Shown here in pieces: positions 8,012 to 23,230 of a stretch of 64,000 nt of DNA (the stretch's first letter is position 1; each line of letters begins with the position of its first letter). Source of the DNA: Allosediminivita pacifica. GTDB taxonomy: Bacteria > Pseudomonadota > Alphaproteobacteria > Rhodobacterales > Rhodobacteraceae. The translations under genes and the position numbers were made by a program. The stretch lies in the NCBI RefSeq assembly GCF_003054175.1, contig NZ_QBKN01000008.1, positions 1-64,000 on the forward strand. The letters are read 5' to 3'. A model generated the notes under the pieces. The model did no database searches. It was not told the DNA's origin and worked only from the letters and a program-made list of their open reading frames with translations.

Positions 8012-9151
8012 TCAGCCCTTGTGGATCCAGCCGCCGCCGAAGATGCGGCTACCCTCGGGCGCGTAGAAGACGCAGGCCTGTCCGGGGCTCACGCCTTCCT
8101 CGGGCGTGACCAGTTCCACCTCGGCCTCGGTTTCCGAGATCGGGCGGATGACCGCGTCGCGCGGCGGGCGGGTGGAGCGGACCTTGACCGAGAGGTGCCA
8201 TTCGTCGCGCGAGGTGAAGGGCTCGTCCCCGAGCCAGTTGATCTCGCGCACGGGCACTTTGCGGGTGGCCAGCATTTCCTTGGGGCCGACGACGACCTGT
8301 TTGGTGTCGACGTCGAGCTTCACCACGTAGAGCGGCTCGTCCAGCCCGCCGATGCCGAGGCCGCGACGCTGGCCGATTGTGTAGTGGATGACGCCCTTGT
8401 GGTCGCCCAGCACACGGCCGTCCACGTGCACGATCTGGCCGGGTTCGGCGGCGCCGGGGCGCAGCTTCTCGATCACGCTGGCATAGTTGCCGTTCGGCAC
8501 GAAGCAGATGTCCTGGCTGTCGGGCTTGTCGGCCACGGCCAGCCCGTAGCGGGCGGCCAGTTCGCGCGTGGCGTCCTTGGAGGGCAGGTGGCCCAGCGGG
8601 AAGCGCAGGTAGTCGAGCTGTTCGGCGGTGGTGGAGAACAGGAAGTAGCTCTGGTCGCGGTTCGAATCTGCGGCCGAATGCAGTTCCGGGCCGCGTTCGC
8701 CATCCTTGCGCTGGATGTAGTGGCCGGTGGCCATGCAGTCGGCCTCGAGATCGCGCGCGGTCTCCAGCAGGTCCTTGAACTTCACCCGCTCGTTGCAGCG
8801 GATGCAGGGCACGGGCGTGGCGCCGCCGAGGTAGCTGTCGGCGAATTCGTCGATGACCGCCTCGCGGAAGATGTTCTCGTAGTCGAGCACGTAGTGGGGA
8901 AAGCCCATTTCCTCGGCCACGCGGCGGGCATCGTGGATGTCGAGCCCGGCGCAGCAGGCGCCCTTCTTCGCGAGCGCGGCACCGTGGTCGTAGAGCTGCA
9001 GCGTGACGCCAACAACATCGTAACCCTCTTCCTTGAGCATCGCGGCCACGACGGAGCTGTCGACACCGCCGGACATGGCGACGACGACACGGGTGTCTGC
9101 GGGGGCTTTCGGAAGCCCCAGGGAATTGAGCGCGGGCATATCGCGGGGCAT
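8012..9151 (-). CDS. mnmA: tRNA 2-thiouridine(34) synthase MnmA
   Basis: This cytoplasmic enzyme (379 aa) transfers sulfur to U34 of tRNA for Lys, Glu and Gln. The N-terminal PP-loop MSGGVDSS is at about residues 26-33. The catalytic cysteine of the [12 protein letters not shown] region is present, and so is the second one in DICFVPNG. The start at 9151 is fixed by a strong AAGGAGG six bases before the ATG; longer frames from TTG are not needed. The C-terminal beta-barrel (SPGQACVFY) is complete. It stands alone, with the ugp operon beyond the palindromes downstream. Confidence 0.95.
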   Translation of the reverse strand: MPRDMPALNSLGLPKAPADTRVVVAMSGGVDSSVVAAMLKEEGYDVVGVTLQLYDHGAALAKKGACCAGLDIHDARRVAEEMGFPHYVLDYENIFREAVIDEFADSYLGGATPVPCIRCNERVKFKDLLETARDLEADCMATGHYIQRKDGERGPELHSAADSNRDQSYFLFSTTAEQLDYLRFPLGHLPSKDATRELAARYGLAVADKPDSQDICFVPNGNYASVIEKLRPGAAEPGQIVHVDGRVLGDHKGVIHYTIGQRRGLGIGGLDEPLYVVKLDVDTKQVVVGPKEMLATRKVPVREINWLGDEPFTSRDEWHLSVKVRSTRPPRDAVIRPISETEAEVELVTPEEGVSPGQACVFYAPEGSRIFGGGWIHKG

Positions 9152-9273
9152 GGGCGACCTCCTTGGGTAACCGGCGGAATATAGGAAAATCCTTCGCACT
9201 CTCAAGCCCCGGTTTCAGACAGCGTTAAATCCCTTGCGTTTCAATGGGGTCAGCCATTCCGGGGAAGCAGAAG

Positions 9274-9555
9274 ATGTACCTCAAGAAAGTTGACGGCCCG
9301 CGCGCGGTGACGCTTCCGGACGGGTCCATCATGACCCGCGCCGACCTCCCGCCGCCGGAGACGCGACGCTGGGTGGCCTCGCGCAAGGGGGCCGTGGTCA
9401 AGGCCGTGGCTTTCGGGCTCTTGTCCCGGGAGCAGGCGCTGGATCGTTACCAATTGAGCGAAGAGGAACTCGATGCCTGGATTGCGGCGGTCGAGCGGCA
9501 TGGGGAAGACGCATTGAAGGCGACATTGATAAAGCGGTATCGGCACCCCGGTTGA
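9274..9555 (+). CDS. sciP: SciP, CtrA-inhibitory DNA-binding protein (DUF1153)
   Basis: A 93-residue helix-turn-helix protein that in Caulobacter binds CtrA and represses CtrA-activated promoters in newborn swarmer cells. The family hallmark MYLKKVDGPRAVTLPDGS starts at the second in-frame ATG (9274), which has a GGGGAAG upstream, so I take that start rather than 9244. The central TRRWVASRKGAVVKAV and SEEELDAW segments are those of the conserved HTH. It lies 90 bases before ctrA in the same direction, so regulator and target may be co-transcribed. Confidence 0.92.
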   Translation: MYLKKVDGPRAVTLPDGSIMTRADLPPPETRRWVASRKGAVVKAVAFGLLSREQALDRYQLSEEELDAWIAAVERHGEDALKATLIKRYRHPG

Positions 9556-9586
9556 TCAGACAACTGTGGTATTACCCGTAATCATG

Positions 9587-9606
9587 CGTTAACCTTTTTC
9601 AACCAA
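9587..9606 (+). promoter_or_regulatory. Possible CtrA half-site upstream of ctrA
   Basis: GCGTTAACC followed after six bases by AACC resembles one full and one degenerate half of the CtrA box (TTAA-N7-TTAA). Its position about 45 bases before the ctrA start would suit autoregulation. The second half does not match well, so this is a weak call. Confidence 0.35.
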
Positions 9607-9645
9607 GTTGGTGGGGCCTTAGGGAATTAGAACCGGAGACAATCC

Positions 9646-10362
9646 ATGCGCATTCTTCTGGTGGAAGATGACCCGACCACGTCGAAAAGCATCGAGCTGA
9701 TGCTGAGTCACGCCAACCTGAACGTCTACGCCACCGACATGGGCGAAGAGGGCGTGGATCTGGCCAAGCTCTACGATTACGACCTGATCCTTCTGGATCT
9801 GCATCTGCCCGACATCGACGGCCACGAAGTGCTGCGACAGCTGCGGGTTGCCCGCATCGACACCCCGATCCTGATCCTGTCGGGCGCCGACGATACGGAG
9901 AACAAGATCAAAGGGTTCGGCTTTGGTGCCGACGATTACCTGACAAAACCATTTCACCGGGACGAGCTTATTGCGCGTATTCACGCAATCATTCGCCGGT
10001 CCAAAGGCCATTCCCAGTCGGTCATCAATACCGGAAAGATTTCGGTGAATCTCGACGCCAAGACGGTCGAGGTTTCCGGAAAGCCGGTTCACCTGACCGG
10101 CAAGGAATACCAGATGCTCGAGCTTCTTTCTCTCAGGAAGGGCACGACTCTGACAAAAGAGATGTTCCTGAACCACCTTTATGGCGGAATGGACGAGCCG
10201 GAATTGAAGATCATCGACGTCTTCATCTGCAAACTCCGCAAGAAGCTCTCGGAGGCCACCGGCGACGAGAATTACATCGAGACGGTCTGGGGCCGTGGCT
10301 ACGTGCTGCGCGATCCGCAGCCGCAGCCCGATGACGCGCCGGCGCTGGCCGCCAGCGCCTGA
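9646..10362 (+). CDS. ctrA: Cell-cycle response regulator CtrA
   Basis: A 238-residue OmpR-type response regulator. The receiver domain (1-120) has the acidic pair D8/D9, the phosphoacceptor D51 in LILLDLHLP, and K in DYLTKPF. The DNA-binding winged helix contains the almost invariant alphaproteobacterial CtrA block [20 protein letters not shown] and the [15 protein letters not shown] recognition region. In Rhodobacterales CtrA usually controls motility, gene-transfer-agent and related traits rather than viability. An AACCGGAGAC ribosome site precedes the ATG. A strong hairpin lies between this gene and ligA. Confidence 0.97.
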   Translation: MRILLVEDDPTTSKSIELMLSHANLNVYATDMGEEGVDLAKLYDYDLILLDLHLPDIDGHEVLRQLRVARIDTPILILSGADDTENKIKGFGFGADDYLTKPFHRDELIARIHAIIRRSKGHSQSVINTGKISVNLDAKTVEVSGKPVHLTGKEYQMLELLSLRKGTTLTKEMFLNHLYGGMDEPELKIIDVFICKLRKKLSEATGDENYIETVWGRGYVLRDPQPQPDDAPALAASA

Positions 10363-10400
10363 CGCCGCTTATCCTTACCCGAACACTGGACCCTGACGGA

Positions 10401-14799
<4,399 letters not shown>

Positions 14800-14845
14800 C
14801 GCAGGGGCGCGTAAGGCCCCGAAATTCCTGAAAATTTCCCCGTCT

Positions 14846-14880
14846 GTTCTGGCGTGTTCGCAGATGTTCTCAAAAAGTTC
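14846..14880 (+). promoter_or_regulatory. LexA (SOS) operator with an array of GTTC half-sites
   Basis: GTTC occurs four times in the same orientation, at 14846, 14856, 14866 and 14877. The last pair is a perfect GTTC-N7-GTTC, the established LexA recognition sequence of Rhodobacter and other alphaproteobacteria. A GAAC at 14887 also makes an inverted repeat GTTCT-TTAC-AGAAC. The array is 70-100 bases ahead of the small membrane protein gene and overlaps the likely promoter (TTTACA at 14881). Confidence 0.7.
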
Positions 14881-14949
14881 TTTACAGAACGTGAATCCCA
14901 TGAGAACAAATAGGCAACGAAACGGAACACATGACCCACGGGGGACGCC

Positions 14950-15072
14950 ATGATCCACTCCATTCGCACCGCCTACACTCGCCAGGACACCCAGCTTCTC
15001 GAGGACTCGCTCGGTGCGATTTCCCTCGTGGTGATCTTCCTGGGCGCGCTGCACCTGCCTGTGCTGTTCTGA
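14950..15072 (+). CDS. 40-residue single-pass membrane protein, predicted SOS-induced
   Basis: The peptide begins MIHSIRTAYTRQDTQLLEDS and ends in a hydrophobic segment of about 20 residues (LGAISLVVIFLGALHLPVLF), so it should be anchored in the inner membrane by its C terminus with a soluble, charged N-terminal half. GGGGGA lies a few bases before the ATG. A GTTC-N7-GTTC LexA box lies upstream and a strong terminator ends the unit at 15237, so it is a complete single-gene transcription unit. SOS-induced tiny membrane proteins such as Caulobacter SidA block cell division; a similar role here is only an analogy. I recognise no named family. Confidence 0.7.
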   Translation: MIHSIRTAYTRQDTQLLEDSLGAISLVVIFLGALHLPVLF

Positions 15073-15202
15073 TTTCCACGCTTTTCTGCCTGCGTGTCTG
15101 CGGCGCCGGGCCTGTCGCGTATCTGTCCCAAATCCTCGCGGCCTGCCTGTCTCAAGACCTTCTGTCCCGAAGGTTGCCCGGTTGCCTTTCGCACGCCACT
15201 GA

Positions 15203-15237
15203 CCGCCGTTCTCCCCCCAGAGAACGGCGGTTTTTTT
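15203..15237 (+). terminator. Strong rho-independent terminator
   Basis: An eleven-base perfect stem CCGCCGTTCTC/GAGAACGGCGG with loop CCCCCA is followed by seven T residues on the plus strand. It ends the transcription unit of the 40-residue membrane protein. Confidence 0.9.
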
Positions 15238-15258
15238 ATCTGTCCGGGGAAAGGGGAG

Positions 15259-15711
15259 TCAGGCCGATTGGGCCTCGCGCGCCTGTTCGGCGGCCTCGGT
15301 CGCAGCGTCGAGCGCCAGCATGATCGAGGCATGGCGGTTCTTGTAGTCGACGGCAGGTTTCAGCACTTCGAGCCCGTCGAAAGGGGCGTCGGGGGCGTCG
15401 CTGCCTTCCTTGAGCATGGCCCGTAGCTGGTCGCGGGCCTGACGGACCTGGGCTGCGGTGCAGCCGACGATGACGCTGCCGACGACCGAGGCCGCCGCCT
15501 GGCCCAGGGCGCAGGCCTTCACGTCCTGGCCGAAGTCGGTGATCGTGTCGCCGTCCATCTTCAGGTCCACGGTGATCGTCGAGCCGCAGAGGGGCGAGCG
15601 CTTGCGCACGCTGGCGTCGGGCGCGTCGAGCCGTTCGTTGCGGGGGATCTCGGCCGCGAGCGCGAGGATCCGTCCGGAATAGAGCTTGATCAGGTCGGTC
15701 TCGGCGCTCAT
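15259..15711 (-). CDS. NifU/IscU-like iron-sulfur cluster assembly scaffold protein
   Basis: This 150-residue cytoplasmic protein has the IscU-fold pattern with three conserved cysteines: C42 in SPLCGS, C67 in ACALGQ and C84 in VGCTA. These would hold a nascent cluster. The start (15711) is chosen by AAAGGA seven bases upstream; the longer frame to 15840 overlaps hisI and looks like a shadow. Alphaproteobacteria often carry this SUF-associated scaffold away from the suf operon, as here. It is divergent from hisI with 68 bases between the starts. Confidence 0.85.
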   Translation of the reverse strand: MSAETDLIKLYSGRILALAAEIPRNERLDAPDASVRKRSPLCGSTITVDLKMDGDTITDFGQDVKACALGQAAASVVGSVIVGCTAAQVRQARDQLRAMLKEGSDAPDAPFDGLEVLKPAVDYKNRHASIMLALDAATEAAEQAREAQSA

Positions 15712-15779
15712 GGGTTTTCCTTTCGTCCTGCCGGCCATAGATAGGCGCCGCACCCGATCATGCAAAAAGGTTTTTGCCG

Positions 15780-16139
15780 ATGCCCTTCGATCCCGCCGAT
15801 CTGAGCTACACCGATGCCGGTCTGATCCCCTGCATTGCACAGGACGAAGGCACGGGCGAGGTGCTGATGATGGCCTGGATGAACGCCGATGCGATCCGTC
15901 GCACGCTCGATACGAAGCGCGTGACCTACTGGTCGCGCTCGCGCCAGAGTTTCTGGGTGAAGGGCGAAAGCAGCGGGCACGTGCAGGAACTTGTCGACCT
16001 GCGGGTGGATTGTGACAGCGACTGCCTGCTGGCCGTGGTGCGCCAGACCGGTCCCGCCTGCCATACGAACCGCCGGAGCTGTTTCTACACCTCCGTCATT
16101 TCGGGCGAACCGGTCGAACTCATGGCGCCGATGGACTGA
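15780..16139 (+). CDS. hisI: Phosphoribosyl-AMP cyclohydrolase HisI
   Basis: A 119-residue enzyme that opens the purine ring of phosphoribosyl-AMP in histidine synthesis. The metal-binding cluster [14 protein letters not shown] and [12 protein letters not shown] is intact. It is the free-standing HisI form, without the HisE domain. I use the ATG at 15780 preceded by AAGG; a TTG two codons earlier is less likely. It is separated from other his genes. Downstream comes the uvrA promoter region. Confidence 0.93.
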   Translation: MPFDPADLSYTDAGLIPCIAQDEGTGEVLMMAWMNADAIRRTLDTKRVTYWSRSRQSFWVKGESSGHVQELVDLRVDCDSDCLLAVVRQTGPACHTNRRSCFYTSVISGEPVELMAPMD

Positions 16140-16149
16140 CGCGCAGAAT

Positions 16150-16164
16150 ATTCACGTTTCGTTC
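16150..16164 (+). promoter_or_regulatory. LexA box of uvrA
   Basis: ATTC-ACGTTTC-GTTC matches the alphaproteobacterial LexA site GTTC-N7-GTTC with one mismatch and correct spacing, 69 bases before the uvrA ATG. uvrA is a known SOS gene in this group, which supports the call. Confidence 0.55.
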
Positions 16165-16232
16165 GCACTTTTCCGTTGGCCGGACGGATCGGCGCGACTA
16201 TGTATCGGTGACTGCCGATCCCTGGGGGTGAC

Positions 16233-19091
<2,859 letters not shown>

Positions 19092-19092
19092 A

Positions 19093-19126
19093 AAAAGGCC
19101 GGGGCGCGATGCCCCGGCCTTTTGTA
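19093..19126. terminator. Bidirectional terminator between uvrA and the secreted small protein
   Basis: A perfect 13-base stem AAAAGGCCGGGGC/GCCCCGGCCTTTT with loop GCGAT starts one base after the uvrA stop. The A and T runs serve both strands, so it also ends the convergent gene at 19144. Confidence 0.9.
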
Positions 19127-19143
19127 TTGGCGGTTCGGTCGGC

Positions 19144-19470
19144 TCAGTCGAGAAGGGCCGCCGCGGCGCCCACGAAATCGATGATTTCGCGCGTTTCGCG
19201 ATCCACCCGGTAGATGTCGTCCCCGAGGCGATAGTAGGTGCGCCCGTCGCGCAGCCCGTAGCGGTCGGGATCGCGGATCAGCACATAGTCGCCGTCGATA
19301 TAACGGCGATCGCCTGTGTCGCGCCCTGCCTGACCCGGAGGGTTGCAGCCGTTGTTCTTCTTGGCGAGTCCCGGCGGGCAGCCGCCCGACTTGCCCTGAG
19401 CCAGCGCGGGCGTTGCGAATGCGGTGATGGCTGCGACCGCGATGGTGGCCGTGGCTTTTCCGATCTGCAT
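19144..19470 (-). CDS. Small exported protein with CPPGLAKKNNGC motif, RcnB-like
   Basis: This is a 108-residue protein with a signal peptide (MQIGKATATIAVAAITAFAT, cut after PALA-Q). The mature part has CPPGLAKKNNGCNPPGQA, with two cysteines that probably pair in the periplasm. A C-terminal YYRLGDDIYRVDRETREIIDFV follows, resembling the end of RcnB-type periplasmic proteins. Such small proteins are abundant in this family but have no firm function. The start at 19470 follows GGGAGA; the longer frame to 19527 is not supported. No neighbour suggests a role. Confidence 0.75.
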   Translation of the reverse strand: MQIGKATATIAVAAITAFATPALAQGKSGGCPPGLAKKNNGCNPPGQAGRDTGDRRYIDGDYVLIRDPDRYGLRDGRTYYRLGDDIYRVDRETREIIDFVGAAAALLD

Positions 19471-19554
19471 GGTCTTCTCCCTTGGTTTCAGGACCGAAGG
19501 GATGAAGCGGCCAGCCGGTTCCCACAAGTCGGCTTGGTGCCGGGCCGGGGCGGA

Positions 19555-19752
19555 TTACCGCCGGTCGGTGCGGATCCCCAGAAGGCTGTAGGGCGGGCAG
19601 GTGCCCGCGATCGCGGTCGCGAGCAGCACGAGTGCCACCACGAGGGCCAGCCATTTCCATGCGCTTGCAATGGAAAGGAAGGCGATCAGAAGCGCCAGGC
19701 CGAGAATGGCGCGGATGATGCGGTCGGTACGGCCCATATTCCTGTCGAACAT
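19555..19752 (-). CDS. DUF2892 (YgaP-type membrane domain) protein
   Basis: A 65-residue inner-membrane protein with two hydrophobic helices (IIRAILGLALLIAFLSI and WLALVVALVLLATAIAG) followed by GTCPPYSLLGIRT, the typical end of the DUF2892 family. In E. coli this domain forms the membrane anchor of the rhodanese YgaP, but here no rhodanese domain is attached. The ATG at 19752 has GGGGGA five bases upstream. Divergent from the glycosyltransferase. Confidence 0.82.
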   Translation of the reverse strand: MFDRNMGRTDRIIRAILGLALLIAFLSIASAWKWLALVVALVLLATAIAGTCPPYSLLGIRTDRR

Positions 19753-19912
19753 GTTTTCCCCCAAAGGTTGGTTCCGGACTCAGTTTAGACTGACATCTCA
19801 GGGTCCGAATATGATGTGGATCAACCTGGGCCCGAGCAGGGCCGTGATGCACGCCGTTGCAAATCGGGATGCGATGCGGCAAGGAACACGGATCGCAGTT
19901 CCGGAGGACGCC

Positions 19913-20905
19913 GTGACAGGCAAGACGCGCATCGGAATCGGGGCCATCACGCGGCGGCGTCCGCAGATGTTCTCGGACCTTCTGGACAGTTTCGCCTGGA
20001 TGCGTGTGCCCGAGGGCGTGGAACTGGTCTACCTTTTCGCCGAGAACGACGACGAGACCACGATGACCGGGATCGTCGAGGGTTTTGCCGAGCGGACCGG
20101 GGCCGAGACATACCTCGAGCTCGAGACGCGCCAAGGCATCCCCATGGCGCGCAACCGCGTGCTGGACATGGCGCTGGCTGACGGCTGCGATTTCCTGACC
20201 TTCGTCGATGATGACGAGACCGTGGACCGCGATTGGCTGGTACAGCTGTACGACACGATCTCCGGCGAGGAGCTGGATCTTGTGGGCGGGCCGGTGCGCT
20301 ACCAGCCGCCGCAGGGGAGCGTGCTCAGCCGCGAGAACCGGGCGGTGCTGGACGTGGTGCAGGGCCGGTCGGGACGGGACCACGCAAAACGCAGCGAGCG
20401 CGCGCGGACCCACGAGGGGCACCGCGTGGCGGTCTACACCAACAACTGGATCGCCCGCCTGTCGCGGGTGCGCGAGCTGGGCGTCCGCTTCGACGAGGCG
20501 GCGCGCTTTACCGGCGGTTCCGACACCAAGTTTTACAAGGATTTCCGCGAGGCGGGCGGGCGCACCGGCTGGGCGCCGGGTGCCTATGTCTGCGAGACGC
20601 GGCCGCTGTCCCGGCTGACCTACCGCTACTACTATGAGCGTTGCCGCGACCAAGAAATGACCCGGCTCGGGCGCAAGGACGCGAAGCCCTCGGCCCTCGG
20701 TGCCTATGCCGTCTACCTCTATGCGCTGCTGAGAAGTGCGCTCTACCTTGCCAAGTCGCCGTTCACGGCCGGCCGCGGCAAGGCGCGTGCGATGCGCGTC
20801 ATGGGGCAGGCTTCGGCGCGGGTGGGCTACCTGCGCGGGCGGCAGAGCGACCACTACGATCCTTCCCGCGCGCACCTGCACGAAGATCCGCAAGGCAAGG
20901 GCTGA
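19913..20905 (+). CDS. Family 2 glycosyltransferase
   Basis: This 330-residue GT-A-fold enzyme begins at a GTG (TGKTRIGIGAITRRRP) that has GGAGG five bases upstream; the open frame before it is non-coding. The DDD of FLTFVDDDE (about residue 95) supplies the metal/nucleotide-sugar binding motif. YTNNWIA and FTGGSDTKFY near 180-205 are in the acceptor region. A C-terminal hydrophobic stretch (AYAVYLYALLRSALYLAKSPF) may touch the membrane. It probably decorates a surface polysaccharide; the sugar cannot be told. It is not within a polysaccharide cluster. Confidence 0.85.
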   Translation: MTGKTRIGIGAITRRRPQMFSDLLDSFAWMRVPEGVELVYLFAENDDETTMTGIVEGFAERTGAETYLELETRQGIPMARNRVLDMALADGCDFLTFVDDDETVDRDWLVQLYDTISGEELDLVGGPVRYQPPQGSVLSRENRAVLDVVQGRSGRDHAKRSERARTHEGHRVAVYTNNWIARLSRVRELGVRFDEAARFTGGSDTKFYKDFREAGGRTGWAPGAYVCETRPLSRLTYRYYYERCRDQEMTRLGRKDAKPSALGAYAVYLYALLRSALYLAKSPFTAGRGKARAMRVMGQASARVGYLRGRQSDHYDPSRAHLHEDPQGKG

Positions 20906-20908
20906 GCC

Positions 20909-21328
20909 CTAGCTGGCGAGCGGCAGGATCTCTTCGAACGAGAGGGCTTCGAGCCCGGCGATGCCGAAGGCCTCGTGCTCGGAACGGGCAACCTCGATCT
21001 GGGTCGGCAGCACGTCGTCCGCGACCTGCTGGTACATGCGAGCCATACCGAAACCGAGATCATGCGGCGCGTGCATCACGCAAAGCGTGCCCTCGCACAC
21101 GCGAGCGTAGTCGCTGCTTATGGCGCGCACGAGCCCCGCGACCGAGGTGTAGGTCGCGTCGAATTCGGAAATGTTCTGCCAGTCGAAGAGTTGCAGCTGA
21201 TCGGGGGCGAAATCCGGATCGGCGAAGTAGTCCCGCACCCAGTCGACCCCCTCGCTCGCCGTGTAGGTTCCGAAGAAGCGGGCGACGACGAAGTTCTGTT
21301 CCGGAAAGACCCGGTAGTCATAGGGCAT
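20909..21328 (-). CDS. Hypothetical protein (139 aa)
   Basis: A soluble, acidic protein with no signal peptide. It starts MPYDYRVFPEQNFVVARFFG and has FDWQNISEFDATYTSVAGL in the middle, somewhat like the STAS/SpoIIAA-like group of small alpha-beta proteins, but I cannot assign it. The ribosome binding site is weak. It is convergent with the glycosyltransferase, leaving only three bases between the stops. The AT-rich leader (about 21340-21480) probably contains its promoter. Confidence 0.65.
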   Translation of the reverse strand: MPYDYRVFPEQNFVVARFFGTYTASEGVDWVRDYFADPDFAPDQLQLFDWQNISEFDATYTSVAGLVRAISSDYARVCEGTLCVMHAPHDLGFGMARMYQQVADDVLPTQIEVARSEHEAFGIAGLEALSFEEILPLAS

Positions 21329-21588
21329 GGTGTATTCCGTAGTGCTTCTGGATAATGGGAAAACAACGAAACCGGGTGGATATACTGGACCAAATATCAG
21401 AAAATTTGCATTTGATCGGCATTTGCTGCGCAGGCCAGGATCTCACCGGAGAAAACACTCAGAACCTTCATATAGGCAAAATACATCAATTCATGGGCCG
21501 GTAAAGCCCCCGACGGGCACGTGACGCGAGGTTGGTAAACTTCAGGGCGTTTTCACGTACCGCAGCGACAGGGGCCGAGAAGTCATTG

Positions 21589-21615
21589 AAAAAGGGGCAT
21601 CCTTTCGGACGCCCC
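21589..21615 (-). terminator. Terminator of mmsA
   Basis: Read on the minus strand, GGGGCGTCC-GAAA-GGATGCCCC forms a nine-base stem (one G-T pair) with a GAAA tetraloop, followed by five T residues. It lies 13 bases after the mmsA stop. Confidence 0.88.
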
Positions 21616-21628
21616 AGTCGCACGGCGA

Positions 21629-23128
21629 TCAGTCCATCGCCTTGAAATTGAATTCGCCGCCATCCTTGATTCCCGAGAACCAGCGCGCCGTGACGGTCTT
21701 GGTCTTGGTATAGAAGCGGAATGCGTCGGGGCCGTACTGGTTGAGATCGCCGAATGCCGATTTCTTCCAGCCGCCGAAGGTGTGATAGCTCAGCGGCACC
21801 GGGATCGGGAAATTGATGCCGACCATCCCGACATTGACGCGGTGCGCGAAATCCCGGGCAGTGTCGCCGTCGGCGGTATAGATCGCCGTGCCGTTGCCGT
21901 AGGGATTGTCCATGGTGATCTTCAGCGCTTCTTCGTAGCTGCCCGCACGCACGGTGCTGAGCACGGGGCCGAAGATTTCCTCCTTGTAGATCTCCATGTC
22001 GGGCGTCACGCGGTCGAAGAGCGAGGGGCCGACGAAGTAGCCGTTCTCGTAGCCCTGAAGCTCGAAGCCGCGTCCGTCGATGAGCAGGTCCGCGCCCTCG
22101 CTGACGCCGCTGGCGATCAGTCGCTCGATGCGCTCCTTGGCGGCGGCGGTGATGACCGGGCCGTAGTCCACGTCCTCGCCCGCAGTGTAGGGGCCGACCT
22201 TGAGCTTCTCGACCCGGGGAGTGAGCTTCTCGATCAGCGCGTCGGCGGTTTCCTCGCCCACGGGGACGGCCACGGAAATCGCCATGCAGCGTTCGCCCGC
22301 GGCGCCGTAGCCCGCGCCCACCAGCGCGTCGGCGGCCTTGTCGAGGTCCGCGTCGGGCATGATGATCATGTGGTTCTTGGCACCGCCGAAGCACTGCGCG
22401 CGCTTGCCGTTGCTGGCGGCGCGGCCGTAGATGTACTGGGCGATCGGGGTGGAGCCGACGAAGCCCACGGCCTGCACGGTCTCGTTGTCGAGGATCGCGT
22501 CGACCGCTTCCTTGTCGCCGTGCACGACCTGCAGCACACCGTCGGGCAGGCCGGCTTCCTTGAGCAGCTCGGCCAGTCGCATGGCGGTGGAGGGGCAGCG
22601 CTCGGAAGGCTTGAGGATCATGGCGTTTCCGGAGGCGAGCGCCGGGGCCATCTTCCACAGCGGGATCATGGCGGGGAAGTTGAAAGGCGTGATGCCCGCG
22701 ACGACCCCCAGCGGCTGGCGCATGGAGTAGAGGTCGATGCCGGGGCCGCCGTTGTCGGTGAACTCGCCCTTGAGCATGTGCGGCGCACCCATGCAGACCT
22801 CGACCACCTCGAGCCCGCGCTGCACGTCGCCGCGCGCATCGGGCAGGGTCTTGCCGTGTTCGCGGCTGACCAGCTCGGCGAGTTCGTCCATGTGCTCGTT
22901 GATGAGCGCGCCGAACTTCATCATGACACGGGCGCGCCGCTGCGGGTTGGTGGCGCCCCAGGCGACCTGTGCCTCGGCGGCCTTTTCCACGGCGGCGTTC
23001 ACTTCCTCGACCGTGGCGAGCGGCACCTGCGCCTGCACCTCGCCGGTGGCGGGGTTGAAGACCTCTGAGAAGCGGCCCGAGGTGCCCTTGGTCATGGCGC
23101 CGTTGATGTAATGCGTGATCTCTTGCAT
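21629..23128 (-). CDS. mmsA: Methylmalonate-semialdehyde dehydrogenase (CoA-acylating)
   Basis: This 499-residue aldehyde dehydrogenase converts methylmalonate or malonate semialdehyde to propionyl- or acetyl-CoA in valine, inositol and beta-alanine breakdown. The catalytic C281 lies in GAAGERCMAIS, the CoA-acylating form of the motif. ITPFNFPAMIPLWKMAPAL near 150 is typical of MmsA. The start (23128) follows AGGAGG eight bases upstream. It is divergent from a LysR-type gene, the probable regulator, and ends at a strong terminator, so it is a single-gene unit. Confidence 0.93.
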   Translation of the reverse strand: MQEITHYINGAMTKGTSGRFSEVFNPATGEVQAQVPLATVEEVNAAVEKAAEAQVAWGATNPQRRARVMMKFGALINEHMDELAELVSREHGKTLPDARGDVQRGLEVVEVCMGAPHMLKGEFTDNGGPGIDLYSMRQPLGVVAGITPFNFPAMIPLWKMAPALASGNAMILKPSERCPSTAMRLAELLKEAGLPDGVLQVVHGDKEAVDAILDNETVQAVGFVGSTPIAQYIYGRAASNGKRAQCFGGAKNHMIIMPDADLDKAADALVGAGYGAAGERCMAISVAVPVGEETADALIEKLTPRVEKLKVGPYTAGEDVDYGPVITAAAKERIERLIASGVSEGADLLIDGRGFELQGYENGYFVGPSLFDRVTPDMEIYKEEIFGPVLSTVRAGSYEEALKITMDNPYGNGTAIYTADGDTARDFAHRVNVGMVGINFPIPVPLSYHTFGGWKKSAFGDLNQYGPDAFRFYTKTKTVTARWFSGIKDGGEFNFKAMD

Positions 23129-23166
23129 CGGATGATCCTCCTGATGGATTTGCCCTTGGTCTAGCC

Positions 23167-23221
23167 TTGCAAAAATGCTGGCAAAAGGGGAAATATGGCA
23201 AAAGCGCTTTGCAATATTGCA
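23167..23221. promoter_or_regulatory. mmsA/LysR intergenic operator region
   Basis: GCAAAA is repeated at 23169, 23181 and 23198. The last copy pairs with an inverted TTTGC (23208) to make GCAAA-AGCGC-TTTGC. LysR regulators usually bind such partly palindromic arrays between divergent genes, so this is the likely site for the adjacent regulator. Confidence 0.5.
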
Positions 23222-23230
23222 GGATGAGCC

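Noticed and set aside
21327-21524. A 65-codon plus-strand frame in the AT-rich spacer upstream of the 139-residue protein
   Set aside because: No ribosome binding site, no recognised family, and the region is better explained as the promoter of the leftward gene.
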